The notes below the pieces were generated by a model. That model was not told the origin of the DNA, searched no databases, and saw only the letters and a list, made by a program, of their open reading frames with translations. From Variovorax sp. (GTDB taxonomy: Bacteria > Pseudomonadota > Gammaproteobacteria > Burkholderiales > Burkholderiaceae_C), in NCBI GenBank assembly GCA_004210915.1, contig SEGS01000011.1, positions 1 through 61,631 of the forward strand: DNA of 61,631 nucleotides, given 5' to 3'. How positions within the stretch are numbered: the stretch's first letter is position 1; each line of letters opens with the position of its first letter. Both the position numbers and the translations under genes were made by a program. Below are positions 25,916 through 34,258 of the stretch, in pieces.

Positions 25916-27304
25916 TCAGGCGCGCTGCGTCTTCGTGTGCGACAGCGCGTCGAGAAAGCTGCGGCGCCACCAGTGGATGTCCTGCTCGCGGATGTTCGCC
26001 AGCAGCCGTTGATGCCGATGGCGCCGCTCTTCCAGCGGCATCTGCAGGGCCTGCTGCACAGTTTCGGCCGTACCGTGCGTGTCGTAAGGGTTGACCAGCA
26101 AGGCTTCTTTCAACTGCTCGGCGGCGCCGGCGAAGCGCGATAGCACCAGCACGCCCGGGTCTGCCGGGTCCTGCGCGGCGATGTACTCCTTGGCAACCAG
26201 ATTCATGCCGTCGCGCAAGGGCGTGACAAGGCCGACCGCCGCCGCGCGGCAGAGGCCCGGGACGCGCTTGCGCGCCACCACGCGGTGGATGTAGCGCACC
26301 GGCATCCAGTCGAGCTCGCCATAGTCGCCGTTGATGGCACCGCACAGCGATTCGAGCTCGCGCCGGATGTCGCCGTAGGCATCGACCATCTCGCGCGTGG
26401 GTGAAGCGATCTGGATCAACGTCGCGCTGCGCCGGTTTTCCGGGTAGTTGGCCAGCAGCTCGCGGAAGCTGCGCACCCGCTGCGGGATGCCCTTGGAATA
26501 GTCGAGGCGGTCGATGCCCAGCAGCAGGCGACGTTGCGAGTACTCGCGCTTCATGCTGTCGAAGGTATCGCGCGCATCCTTGGCCTGCGCGAGCGTCTGG
26601 AACTCTTCGACGTCGATGCCGATCGGGAAGGCGCTGCAACGCACCTGCCGGCCGTACGCACTGTAGATGTCGTCGCCCAGTGCTTGGCCCTTGGCCTCGC
26701 CGAGGATGTAGCGCTCGAAGTGCTGCTTGTCCTGCTGGCTCTGCAGGCCGATCAGGTCGTAGGCGAACAGCGAGCGCGTGAGCCATTCATGCTGGGGAAT
26801 CGCCGCCATGATTTCCTGCGGCGGCAGCGGGATGTGCAGGAAGAAGCCGATGCGCTGCTTGCAGCCCATGGCGCGCAACTCGGCCGCCAATGGGATCAGG
26901 TGATAGTCGTGCACCCAGATGATGTCGTCTTCTTTCAAGAGCGGCAGCAGCTTGCGCGCGAAGAGCTGGTTGACGCGCCGGTAGCCACCGATGAAGCCCG
27001 CGTCGAAATGCGCGAGATCGAGCCGGTAGTGGAAAACGGGCCACAACACGTCGTTGCTGTAGCCGAGGTAATAGCTGTCGTGGTCTTCGCGGCTCAGGTC
27101 GATGGTGGCGAGCGTCACCGGGCCGGCCTGGTGCTTGTGCAGTTCGCCTTCGCCGGTCGGGCCACCCTCGACGATGTGGCCGCTCCAGCCAAACCACATG
27201 CCGCCGGTCTGCTGCAGCGATTCGCCCAGGGCGACGGCCAGGCCACCGGCCGCAGCCTTGCGGGGATCGGCCACCCGGTTCGAGACCACAACGAGGCGGC
27301 TCAT
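25916..27304 (-). CDS. otsA: Alpha,alpha-trehalose-phosphate synthase OtsA
   Basis: This 462-residue GT20 glycosyltransferase joins UDP-glucose and glucose-6-phosphate to trehalose-6-phosphate in the cytoplasm. It begins with the family [14 protein letters not shown] and carries [55 protein letters not shown] and the C-terminal [17 protein letters not shown]. The ATG at 27304 is the conserved start. It is the third gene of otsB-GH15-otsA; 55 bases separate it from the GH15 gene. Trehalose made here would serve osmotic and desiccation protection. Confidence 0.96.
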   Translation of the reverse strand: MSRLVVVSNRVADPRKAAAGGLAVALGESLQQTGGMWFGWSGHIVEGGPTGEGELHKHQAGPVTLATIDLSREDHDSYYLGYSNDVLWPVFHYRLDLAHFDAGFIGGYRRVNQLFARKLLPLLKEDDIIWVHDYHLIPLAAELRAMGCKQRIGFFLHIPLPPQEIMAAIPQHEWLTRSLFAYDLIGLQSQQDKQHFERYILGEAKGQALGDDIYSAYGRQVRCSAFPIGIDVEEFQTLAQAKDARDTFDSMKREYSQRRLLLGIDRLDYSKGIPQRVRSFRELLANYPENRRSATLIQIASPTREMVDAYGDIRRELESLCGAINGDYGELDWMPVRYIHRVVARKRVPGLCRAAAVGLVTPLRDGMNLVAKEYIAAQDPADPGVLVLSRFAGAAEQLKEALLVNPYDTHGTAETVQQALQMPLEERRHRHQRLLANIREQDIHWWRRSFLDALSHTKTQRA

Positions 27305-27359
27305 GCTGCGTGCTCCCCGGTCGCAGGCACGCGCGATTCGTGAAAAGTAAGGAGTGAAG

Positions 27360-29216
27360 TCATATCGCTGAATCCCACGGTGCGGAGAGCCGCACCGCTG
27401 CATTGATGATGCCGACCATCGAGTAGGTCTGCGGGAAGTTGCCCCACATCTCGCCCGTCTCGGGATGCGTGTCTTCGGACAGCAGGCCGAGCGGGTTGCG
27501 CGCGGCGAGCATCGCGTCGAAGATCGCCCGCGCCTCGGCGCGGCGGCCGATCTTGGCCAGTGCGTCGATGCGCCAGAAGGTGCAGATGTTGAAGGCGGTC
27601 TCGGGTTTGCCGAAGTCGTCGGGCGCCTCGTAGCGCCGCATGTACGGGCCGTCGCAAAGAGCTTTCTCCATCGCGTCGACCGTGGAGACGAAGCGCGAGT
27701 CGCGCGCATCGATCAGGCCGACCTCGGCCATGAGCAGGATGCTGGCATCGAGCTCGCGGCCCTCGAAGCTTTCGGCAAAGGCCTGCCGCTCCTCGCACCA
27801 GGATCGCGCAAGGATCTCCTCGCGCATGCGCGCGGCATGCGCGTGCCAGTACACCGCGCGTTCCGGCAGATCGAGCGCGACGGCGATCTTGGCGATGCGG
27901 TCGCACGCGGCCCAGCTCATCAACGCCGAACTGGTGTGGATGCGGCTGCGCGTGCGCAGCTCCCACATCCCGGCGTCGGGCGTGCCGTAGACGCGGATGG
28001 CCTGCTCGCCGACGGCCTCCATGTGCGGAAACTCCTCGCGCCCGCCCCGCTTGAGCAAGCGGTGGTCGTGGAACGATTGCGCGGCGCCCAGCACGATGTT
28101 GCCGTACACGTCGTGCTGGAAATGCTCTTGCGCCTGGTTGCCCACGCGCACCGGCCCCATGCCGCGGTAACCCGGCAGCCCGGGCACGATCACCTCAGGC
28201 AGCTTGTCCTCAAGCCCGATGCCGTAGAGGGGCTGGATGTGCTCACCGTGCGAGCCGATCACCACGTTGCTCAGCCAACGCAGGTAGTTCTCCATCGTTC
28301 CCACTTCCGAGAGCGAATTGAGCGCCCGCACCACGAAGAAGGCATCGCGGAGCCAGCAGTAGCGGTAGTCCCAATTGCGCTCGCTGTCTGGCGCTTCCGG
28401 GATGCTGGTCGTCATCGCGGCGACGATGGCACCGGTGTCTTCGTACACCGACAGCTTCAGCGTGATGGCTGCGCGGATCACCGCGTCCTGGTACTCGAAC
28501 GGTACCGCGAGCCGCTTGCTCCACGTGCGCCAGTAGGTGATCGTTTCGTGCTCGAAGCGGCGCGCGGTATCGGCGATGCCGTCCATCAGGGTCTCGTCGG
28601 CGCCGAATAGAAAGTTGTGCTCGCTCGTCAGCACGAAGGGCTGCTCCGCCAGGATGTGCGAGATGGGCGCGTCGGTGTTCAGGCGCAGCGTGGTCTCCGG
28701 TCCGACATAGCGGATGTGATTGCTGCCTTGCGTGATCTCGACCGGCCCGGCGGCGCCCCACTGGAAACGCGGCGACAACAGCACGCGAATGCGCGGCGCG
28801 CCCGCGATGGGTTTGACTCGCCGCACAATGGACAGCGGGCGGAAGTACCGCGACCGGCTGTGAAAGCGCGGCGCCAGGTCCGTGATCTCGATGCCTTGCC
28901 CGGCGCTGTCGAACAACTGCGTGCGCAACACGGCGGTGTTCGGTTCGTACCATTGTTTGGATGACGCGAAATCCTCGATCTCGATGGCCCAGGCGCTCGC
29001 GCCGTCGCCGGGATGCAGCAGCGCGTTGAAGATCGGATCGCCGTCGAAGCGCGGCAGGCAGCACCACACGATGCGGCCGCGCGCATCGATCAATGCGCTG
29101 TACGCGCAGTTGCCGATCATGCCGACATCGAGGGATGGCGCCGCAGGAGGCGAGAAGCCGGCGACCTGGCGCGCGATGGCGGGCCCCGGAACCTGCCCGG
29201 ACGAAGGCGCCTTCAC
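27360..29216 (-). CDS. Glycoside hydrolase family 15 protein (glucoamylase/trehalase-like)
   Basis: This protein of about 618 residues has an N-terminal beta-sandwich (MIGNCAYSALIDARGRIVWCCLPRFD) and a C-terminal (alpha/alpha)6 barrel (WDYRYCWLRDAFFVVRALNSL, WELRTRSRIHTSSALMSW, EDTHPETGEMWGNFPQTYSM). The latter two contain the acid and base regions typical of GH15. I prefer a GTG start at 29216 overlapping the otsB stop (GTGA); an ATG at 29282 would overlap otsB by 70 bases. Bacterial GH15 members cleave alpha-glucans or trehalose. Placement between otsB and otsA suggests trehalose turnover or a regulatory role; substrate is not provable here. Confidence 0.88.
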   Translation of the reverse strand: MKAPSSGQVPGPAIARQVAGFSPPAAPSLDVGMIGNCAYSALIDARGRIVWCCLPRFDGDPIFNALLHPGDGASAWAIEIEDFASSKQWYEPNTAVLRTQLFDSAGQGIEITDLAPRFHSRSRYFRPLSIVRRVKPIAGAPRIRVLLSPRFQWGAAGPVEITQGSNHIRYVGPETTLRLNTDAPISHILAEQPFVLTSEHNFLFGADETLMDGIADTARRFEHETITYWRTWSKRLAVPFEYQDAVIRAAITLKLSVYEDTGAIVAAMTTSIPEAPDSERNWDYRYCWLRDAFFVVRALNSLSEVGTMENYLRWLSNVVIGSHGEHIQPLYGIGLEDKLPEVIVPGLPGYRGMGPVRVGNQAQEHFQHDVYGNIVLGAAQSFHDHRLLKRGGREEFPHMEAVGEQAIRVYGTPDAGMWELRTRSRIHTSSALMSWAACDRIAKIAVALDLPERAVYWHAHAARMREEILARSWCEERQAFAESFEGRELDASILLMAEVGLIDARDSRFVSTVDAMEKALCDGPYMRRYEAPDDFGKPETAFNICTFWRIDALAKIGRRAEARAIFDAMLAARNPLGLLSEDTHPETGEMWGNFPQTYSMVGIINAAVRLSAPWDSAI

Positions 29217-29977
29217 CCTTCGGCGTCCTTTGGTGAGAGCGCCGCCGGTCCCGTCAGAAGATCGCGCGCCTGCAGCAACCACTCGAACACGGCCCGCGTG
29301 GAATCGAGGCGGTGCGTCGCGAGACTGGGGCCAGCGCCCACCTTGATGGCGATGCCACCGCGCGGTTGCACGATCGCAAAACCGGTTTCATCAGTCGTGT
29401 CGTCGCCCGCGAAGAACGGCACGCGGCCGGCAAAAGGCGCCTCGCCCAGGAAAGCGTCGATCGCGATGCCCTTGTTGACACCGGCGGGCTTCACCTCGAA
29501 CACGAACTTTCCATGCAGCAACTCGAACTGCGGCTGACCCGCAATCACGCGTTCCATCGCATCGCGGCACACCGCTTCCAACTGCGGGGCAAGGCGGTAG
29601 TGCAAGGCAATGGCCGCGTGCTTGCGCTCGACCAGCAAGCCCTCGTGCACGCGCGCCAGTTCGTTCGCCGCATCGAGCACGGCCGTGAGGTCGGGCGCGC
29701 GCTGCTCCTGCATGTGGCCCTTGGCATCGCGCCGCTGCACCCCGTGCTCGCCCGCGGCGGGCAGTCGCAACGGGGCCAGGAAGCGATCGATCGAGTCGAT
29801 CTGGCGGCCGGAGACCACCGCCACCGCACCCCCCAGCAGATCGTGCAGATCGCCCAGCAGGGCGACCAGCGCCTTGGGCACTTCGATGGCCTCGGGCGTC
29901 TCGGCCAGGTCGACAAGGGTGCCGTCGAAATCAAGAAAGAGGGCGGCGTCGGGGGTTAGTTGAGGTGGCGTCTGCAT
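29213..29977 (-). CDS. otsB: Trehalose-6-phosphate phosphatase OtsB
   Basis: This 254-residue HAD-family phosphatase removes phosphate from trehalose-6-phosphate, the second step after OtsA. HAD motif I is FLDFDGTLVDL (nucleophile Asp16 or so), motif II is AVVSGR, and motif IV is FFAGDDTTDETGF; VKPAGVNKGIAIDAFL is also typical. It is the first gene of the trehalose operon and shares its stop with the GH15 start. About 100 bases of non-coding DNA separate it from the decayed immunity gene upstream, so the operon promoter lies there. Confidence 0.95.
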   Translation of the reverse strand: MQTPPQLTPDAALFLDFDGTLVDLAETPEAIEVPKALVALLGDLHDLLGGAVAVVSGRQIDSIDRFLAPLRLPAAGEHGVQRRDAKGHMQEQRAPDLTAVLDAANELARVHEGLLVERKHAAIALHYRLAPQLEAVCRDAMERVIAGQPQFELLHGKFVFEVKPAGVNKGIAIDAFLGEAPFAGRVPFFAGDDTTDETGFAIVQPRGGIAIKVGAGPSLATHRLDSTRAVFEWLLQARDLLTGPAALSPKDAEG

Positions 29978-30077
29978 GGAGGGGAAACCATAGCAGGCGG
30001 GACGACAGAGGTGCGTCGGTCAATGCCGTCAGTTGTTTTGGCATTGCTTTGGGCACGGGCAGGTCGAACTGACAAAC

Positions 30078-30513
30078 TCAGCGACGGGTGGTCACACAGG
30101 GGCTGTCAATGGAGGCAATTCGGAACGTCGTCACCCTGTTCGTCTTGAAGCTCGTGTACTTGATGTGTTTTCCGCCGGGATTGCCGTTGTGACTCCCGTG
30201 CCCGACATATTGCCCGGTGACTTTCTTGCCGATGACTTCGAGCCAGGATTTTTGGTAATCGCCCTGTGGATCCCCTCGCTTGAACTTCATCCGAGAACAA
30301 CAACGCGATGCGCCTCTTGGAATTCTTGTAGCTCACGAAGGCTCCCACGTCTTCTTGGCGTTCGTCGTCACGGTAGGACTTAAAAAAGAACAAGGGTCTC
30401 GTGATGGCCTGCGGGCCGTGAGGTCTGCTGGTAGCAGCCGGATTCGATGCTGACGCCCGCATGGGCCGGTGCAAACAGCAGTATCGCGATGATGAAGAGA
30501 AAGGCATTTTCAT
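30078..30513 (-). pseudogene. Decayed second copy of the putative immunity gene
   Basis: Pieces in all three minus-strand frames match the intact gene at 31530-31967 along its whole length: a signal peptide plus VSIESGCYQQ, then SYRDDERQEDVGAFVSYKNS...LLFSDE, then GDYQKSWLEVIGKKVTGQYV...TTFRIASIDSPC. Comparing the two DNA copies places three lesions: loss of one A in the A-run just after the ATG (near 30505-30510), gain of one T in a T-run (near 30382-30390), and a 2-base loss near 30265-30280. Net length is 436 against 438. The reading is therefore dead, yet two thirds of the residues remain recognisable, so inactivation looks fairly recent. Confidence 0.85.
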
Positions 30514-30582
30514 ATGGATCTCTACCACAGCGTTGTTCTACTAGGGAGACTTCCACATTCAGTGCGCCGAGTGCTCGGCCCC

Positions 30583-30639
30583 TTGCATCGCCGGTGCGCC
30601 ATTGCATCGCCGGTGCGCCATTGCATCGCCGGTGCGCCA
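30583..30639. repeat. Three tandem copies of a 19-bp unit
   Basis: The unit TTGCATCGCCGGTGCGCCA occurs three times without mismatch (30583, 30602, 30621), followed by a 7-base partial copy. On the minus strand it derives from a vgrG segment encoding QWxTxD, so it looks like local expansion within a vgrG fragment. 19 is not a multiple of three. Units abut directly, with no spacers, so this is not a CRISPR. Confidence 0.9.
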
Positions 30640-30823
30640 TTGCATCAAACCGGAGCCATCAAGAGCCTTGCTGCGCGAGCCCGAGGACTTCGCTGCCCGC
30701 GCGGGACAGCTGGTCGGCGCCCCTGTTCGGGCTGGCCAGGGCGGTGGCCACGTGCAGCCAGACGGAGGTCGCGGCGCTGGCGCGTTGGGCCTGCCAGGCT
30801 AAGCGCACTTGCACGTGGTGATC
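30602..30823 (-). pseudogene. vgrG fragment (pseudogene) from a lost T6SS cassette
   Basis: Minus-strand translation from 30823 gives DHHVQVRLAWQAQR, ASAATSVWLHVATALASPN and SRAGSEV. These match DHRVQVRFAWQAQR, ASAAASVWLRVATALAGPN and PRVGSEV in the intact vgrG at 34259-37033, with 21 codons missing between the first two blocks. After a second deletion and a frame change, the DNA again matches the vgrG stretch encoding SKALDGSGFNQW, then dissolves into the 19-bp repeat. An in-frame stop lies at 30659-30661. Together with the dead immunity copy just downstream, this is the scar of a duplicated vgrG-effector-immunity cassette. Confidence 0.85.
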
Positions 30824-30835
30824 ACGAAGACCTAT

Positions 30836-31405
30836 TCATGCGCCTCCGCGAATCGAACTGAAAGCGTCCACGAAGCGATCTTTCCCCTCGAACGGAAAAC
30901 ACTCTGAAACGGCGACCGTTGCTTTGCGAGTTGATCGGATCGCAGTTGCACAATTTAGTGCGAATCCAGCCCCGCCCCCTTGGGTGCCATATTGAACTTC
31001 TTCTGTCGAAACGGTCCAGGCTCCGTATTTTTGAGTCCTCTGCGAAAGTTCAATGGCTGAAACTTGGGCTGCCCGTGGAGGTTGAAGAATGCGCGACTGG
31101 CGGATCCTTGCCCGCATTTCTTTCGTCGCGCCCACGGCAGCCTTCACGGCGACCTCGTCTCTTCCGTAGGCAATCGCCAATTCACGTTGGTCGAACTCGG
31201 TTGCATACGGGGAAGGCGGCTTGGGACTCAAATAAACCTCGATTGAAATCGACTCCAATTTCCGACAAGCGGTACGACGAAGTTCGTTGACCGAGATCAA
31301 TGGAGAGGCTGTGCAGTCGGCAGGCAGATCGCCGCCAAACGCCGGGCTGATACCCAACGCAATCTGAAACAGCAATGCCATCATTGAGATATCAAGGCGT
31401 GTCAC
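30836..31405 (-). CDS. Exported protein of unknown function in the T6SS island
   Basis: The product has 189 residues. A signal peptide (MALLFQIALGISPAFG; the real start could be Met8 or Met9) predicts periplasmic location. Cysteines in LPADCTASP, RRTACRKL, ALNCATA and VSECFPF could pair as two disulphides. No family is recognised. It lies 124 bases after the intact immunity gene and 13 bases before the vgrG scar, on the same strand. By position it could be an orphan immunity protein for the lost effector or an unrelated passenger. Its AT content and codon use are less biased than the housekeeping genes, consistent with transfer. Confidence 0.7.
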   Translation of the reverse strand: MTRLDISMMALLFQIALGISPAFGGDLPADCTASPLISVNELRRTACRKLESISIEVYLSPKPPSPYATEFDQRELAIAYGRDEVAVKAAVGATKEMRARIRQSRILQPPRAAQVSAIELSQRTQKYGAWTVSTEEVQYGTQGGGAGFALNCATAIRSTRKATVAVSECFPFEGKDRFVDAFSSIRGGA

Positions 31406-31529
31406 TCAGTCGATCCCAAAACTGGTGAACGCTGTCTGACAATCAGCATCATGCAATGGCTCCAGTGCACGGAGAAGAAGTCACGCTCCACGCGCCAACC
31501 GCGACGCCGGAAGAAACTCGGTGACGGAC

Positions 31530-31967
31530 TCAGCGAGTGACGGCCGAACAAGGGCTGGCAATGGTGGCGATTCTGAATGTCGTAACCCGATTGGTCGTGA
31601 AGCTCGTGTACTTGATGTGTTTTCCGCCGGGGTTGCCGTTGTAATTCCCGTACTCCACATATTGACCCGCTACTTTCTTGTTGATGACTTCGAACCAAAA
31701 CTTTTGATAGTCGCCTTCGTTCATCCCCTCTCCTTGAATTTCATCCGAGAACAACAATGCGATTCGCTTATTGGAGTTCTTGTAGCTCACGAAGGCTCCG
31801 ACGTCCTCCAAGAGTTCCTCGTCGCGATAGGACTGAAAAAAGAAGAAAGTGGTGTTCTTCCCAACTGCCTCGGAAATCTGCTGGTAACAGCCGGATTCAA
31901 CGCTGACGCCTGCATGGGTCGGCAGGGACGCGGCGAGGGCGAAGATCCAGAAAAAGACATTTTTCAT
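31530..31967 (-). CDS. Putative periplasmic T6SS immunity protein
   Basis: The product has 145 residues. A signal peptide (MKNVFFWIFALAASLPTHAG) predicts export to the periplasm, where peptidoglycan-targeting effectors act. The mature part has ESGCYQQ, SYRDEELLEDVGAFVSYKNS, ALLFSDE, KKVAGQYVEYGNYNGNPGGK and a final Cys (SPCSAV) that may pair with the first. It starts 6 bases after the effector gene stop, the usual effector-immunity arrangement. No family name is recognised; the immunity role is inferred from location, signal peptide and the existence of a decayed paralogue in a parallel cassette. Confidence 0.75.
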   Translation of the reverse strand: MKNVFFWIFALAASLPTHAGVSVESGCYQQISEAVGKNTTFFFFQSYRDEELLEDVGAFVSYKNSNKRIALLFSDEIQGEGMNEGDYQKFWFEVINKKVAGQYVEYGNYNGNPGGKHIKYTSFTTNRVTTFRIATIASPCSAVTR

Positions 31968-31973
31968 AGCAAG

Positions 31974-34247
31974 TTACCGAGGGCGCTGTTTGGCTAGGGA
32001 GATTTCCAGATCCCATAGACGCGCAATGAATGCCTTGACCGGCTTCCCTTGCTTGTTTAGCTTGCCCGTAGCCTCCTGCTGGCTGTTGCGCCTCCAGGTG
32101 AACCGCATGATTTCGCTGGTAGCTTCTGCGGGTAGGTCCAGCAAGACATCTCTGATGACGAGCACGCTTTGCAGGCGACCGTCCAGTCCATTGATATTCT
32201 GTACAGCGACGTTCCCGTTGACGCATCGCGACACTGCGATGCAGTCCTCAACAGAAATGCCAGCATCCATTTTTCCCACCATACCGGCGTAGCCTGCGAT
32301 GTAGCAGCCTGCGCTATCAGCGCAGTTGGCCGCGTTGTAGTTGCTGTTGCTTGTGACCAGCAGCGTGTCTACGTTCCAACCAGCTTCGTGATAAGTCGCC
32401 GGACTGACCTCAGTCGTGCGGAATGCTCTGAATTGACCGTACTTTTGGTAGTTGGCTGCCCAAGTCAGCTGGATCAGTCCACGACCGTAGTAGGGATAGT
32501 AGGCCTTGCCCTTGAGGTACGAACCATCTTTGCTATCTGACTCTTTCATCAGTCGCATGTAACCAGTTTCTGGTATGACCTGTGCAAAATAATGCACGAG
32601 ACGCTGCTGCTGATCGAGGCCGTACTTGCGATTTGATTTATTGAAATGTACTGACCATGCTGTGCTTTGCGCCTCTGCATCAGTCCATCCAAAGTTATGA
32701 GAAGAAAATTGGGATCCTGTGAGATGTTTGAGGTCTCGAGGGAAACACTGGGCCATCTCTTTCACACTCAACCAGCCGCACTTTTTGAAGTGAATAATGA
32801 ACTCCCTTGGATGAAAGTGCCAGTGCTTTTTCGTCAGCCGGGTTTGATCCTCTTCGGGCAGTTCCTCCCAGAAACAGAGCTTTTGCGCGAAGTCCGCCAT
32901 TTCTGTGAAATCGGCTTCATCTTCCAGCGGGTATGGCATGTAGGGGTTGCCCCTTTTGCGCGTCCATTCCCAACGACTGCGCACCTCGCGCTTCGCCCAC
33001 TCGGTAGGAAATTTGCAAATCGTTCTTGCGAGACTTTCCTGAACGGCGGGCTTGCACAGGTTCTGTTTCCGGCTTGTCGCTTTCTGTTCCGGCGTGGTCT
33101 GGGCGGTCTCGGGTGACTGGGCTGCAGGCACCGGGGGGCTTGTCAGGTTGGGCGGGCTGACAGCCTGCGGAACTGTCTGTGCAGGCGGCGCCAGCATGGC
33201 GTCAATCATTGCCGAATTGCACTGGCTGTTGTCGTCCTGGGTGTCGTCGTCGACCAATTTCCAGCCAGCCCAATGCGGCATGTCGCCGTCGCTGAACTTA
33301 CGCGTTCCCGCGCCATTGAGGTCAAGCCAAACACCGTTCGGGTGACCGGGGGCGCCAGCTTTGCGCCAGTGGGGCGCATCAGCCGGCAGCGGATCGCTTC
33401 CCAGGTTGCGGCCGAAGCGCAGCAGTTCGTACCAGCCGCTGGGACTGGAGCCAGCGGTATGGCGTGCGTGGCGTGCGTTCGCTTCGGTGTAGAGGCTGTA
33501 CTCGGCGCCGGTCTCGGCAGGCAAGGTGAAAAGTGGGTCGCCGCCGGATGGCTTGTAGGTGCTGAAGGTCGCATTGCCGGCGTTGTAGTCGAGCGCCACG
33601 ACGAGTTCCTCCGTCGTGGTCCCTGCAGCGGCTGGCAGCGTCGCTCCCGTCGGTTGGGCCGCGTAGAACGCGCTTCCACTGGGGACCAGGACATAGATGC
33701 GCCCGAACACCACGGTGCTGCGCCCGTCCTGTGCAGTGCCCAGATCGCCTCGACTCCGGCCGACCAGTTTCAAGGTATCCGCATCGCCAGCAATGATTTC
33801 CAGATGGATGCGGTTGACCTGCCCATGAATGCTTCCGGCCGAACCGAGTCGGTCCTTGCGGTAGACGGGTTGATTGACAGCCGGCAGGGCGGGATCGAGG
33901 CGACGCAAATGCTGATAGACGGAATAGAAGACAACTTCCACCGGCGTGGTGCCATCCGCGCCGATCTCGGTTTTGTGACGGATGACGACGCAACCGGTCG
34001 AGTTGTCTTGGCCGTCGTAGCGGGCATTGCCGGCTGTACGAGAGAAGATGACTGTCCCATCGGCAATGGCGCGTACTGGCTCATCGGCATTGGTGGCGTG
34101 GATGTGAATGCCGCCATGCCAAGCCATCGCCTGGCTGACCGGAAAGGCGCCGCTGCCCACAATCCCGCCGGGCATGACATCTCTGACGCATTGCTCGTCA
34201 TAGACAGGAACGTTCGGCTGTGACAAAAACGGGGGGCTGATGATCAT
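31974..34247 (-). CDS. T6SS peptidoglycan-hydrolase effector, M23-like plus GH19-like
   Basis: The product has 757 residues and no signal peptide, as expected for VgrG-borne cargo. The N-terminal part resembles a LytM/M23 endopeptidase: WHGGIHIHA (44-50, His48 where Asp is usual), AIADGTVIFSR, VYQHLRRLD (His113) and RIHLEI (His148; the first His of HxHFE is Arg146). A Pro/Gln-rich linker (about 350-400) follows. The C-terminal part has PETGYM (catalytic Glu about 557) and YYGRGLIQLTWAANYQKYG (about 582-600), typical of GH19 chitinase/lysozyme folds. It lies 11 bases after vgrG and 6 bases before the putative immunity gene. Likely a dual cell-wall toxin; the M23 part may be degenerate. Confidence 0.87.
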   Translation of the reverse strand: MIISPPFLSQPNVPVYDEQCVRDVMPGGIVGSGAFPVSQAMAWHGGIHIHATNADEPVRAIADGTVIFSRTAGNARYDGQDNSTGCVVIRHKTEIGADGTTPVEVVFYSVYQHLRRLDPALPAVNQPVYRKDRLGSAGSIHGQVNRIHLEIIAGDADTLKLVGRSRGDLGTAQDGRSTVVFGRIYVLVPSGSAFYAAQPTGATLPAAAGTTTEELVVALDYNAGNATFSTYKPSGGDPLFTLPAETGAEYSLYTEANARHARHTAGSSPSGWYELLRFGRNLGSDPLPADAPHWRKAGAPGHPNGVWLDLNGAGTRKFSDGDMPHWAGWKLVDDDTQDDNSQCNSAMIDAMLAPPAQTVPQAVSPPNLTSPPVPAAQSPETAQTTPEQKATSRKQNLCKPAVQESLARTICKFPTEWAKREVRSRWEWTRKRGNPYMPYPLEDEADFTEMADFAQKLCFWEELPEEDQTRLTKKHWHFHPREFIIHFKKCGWLSVKEMAQCFPRDLKHLTGSQFSSHNFGWTDAEAQSTAWSVHFNKSNRKYGLDQQQRLVHYFAQVIPETGYMRLMKESDSKDGSYLKGKAYYPYYGRGLIQLTWAANYQKYGQFRAFRTTEVSPATYHEAGWNVDTLLVTSNSNYNAANCADSAGCYIAGYAGMVGKMDAGISVEDCIAVSRCVNGNVAVQNINGLDGRLQSVLVIRDVLLDLPAEATSEIMRFTWRRNSQQEATGKLNKQGKPVKAFIARLWDLEISLAKQRPR

Positions 34248-34258
34248 GGCTGGGCGAT

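Noticed and set aside
30106..30528. Minus-strand frame of 140 codons as an intact gene
   Set aside because: Comparison with 31530-31967 shows it is the frameshifted immunity copy: the first 40 codons and the C-terminal part are in the wrong frame.
30583..30639. Possible CRISPR array
   Set aside because: Repeat units are 19 bases, directly adjacent without spacers, and derive from vgrG sequence; no cas genes nearby.
31402..31698. 98-codon minus-strand frame beside the immunity gene
   Set aside because: It overlaps the immunity gene in another frame and has no signal or domain.
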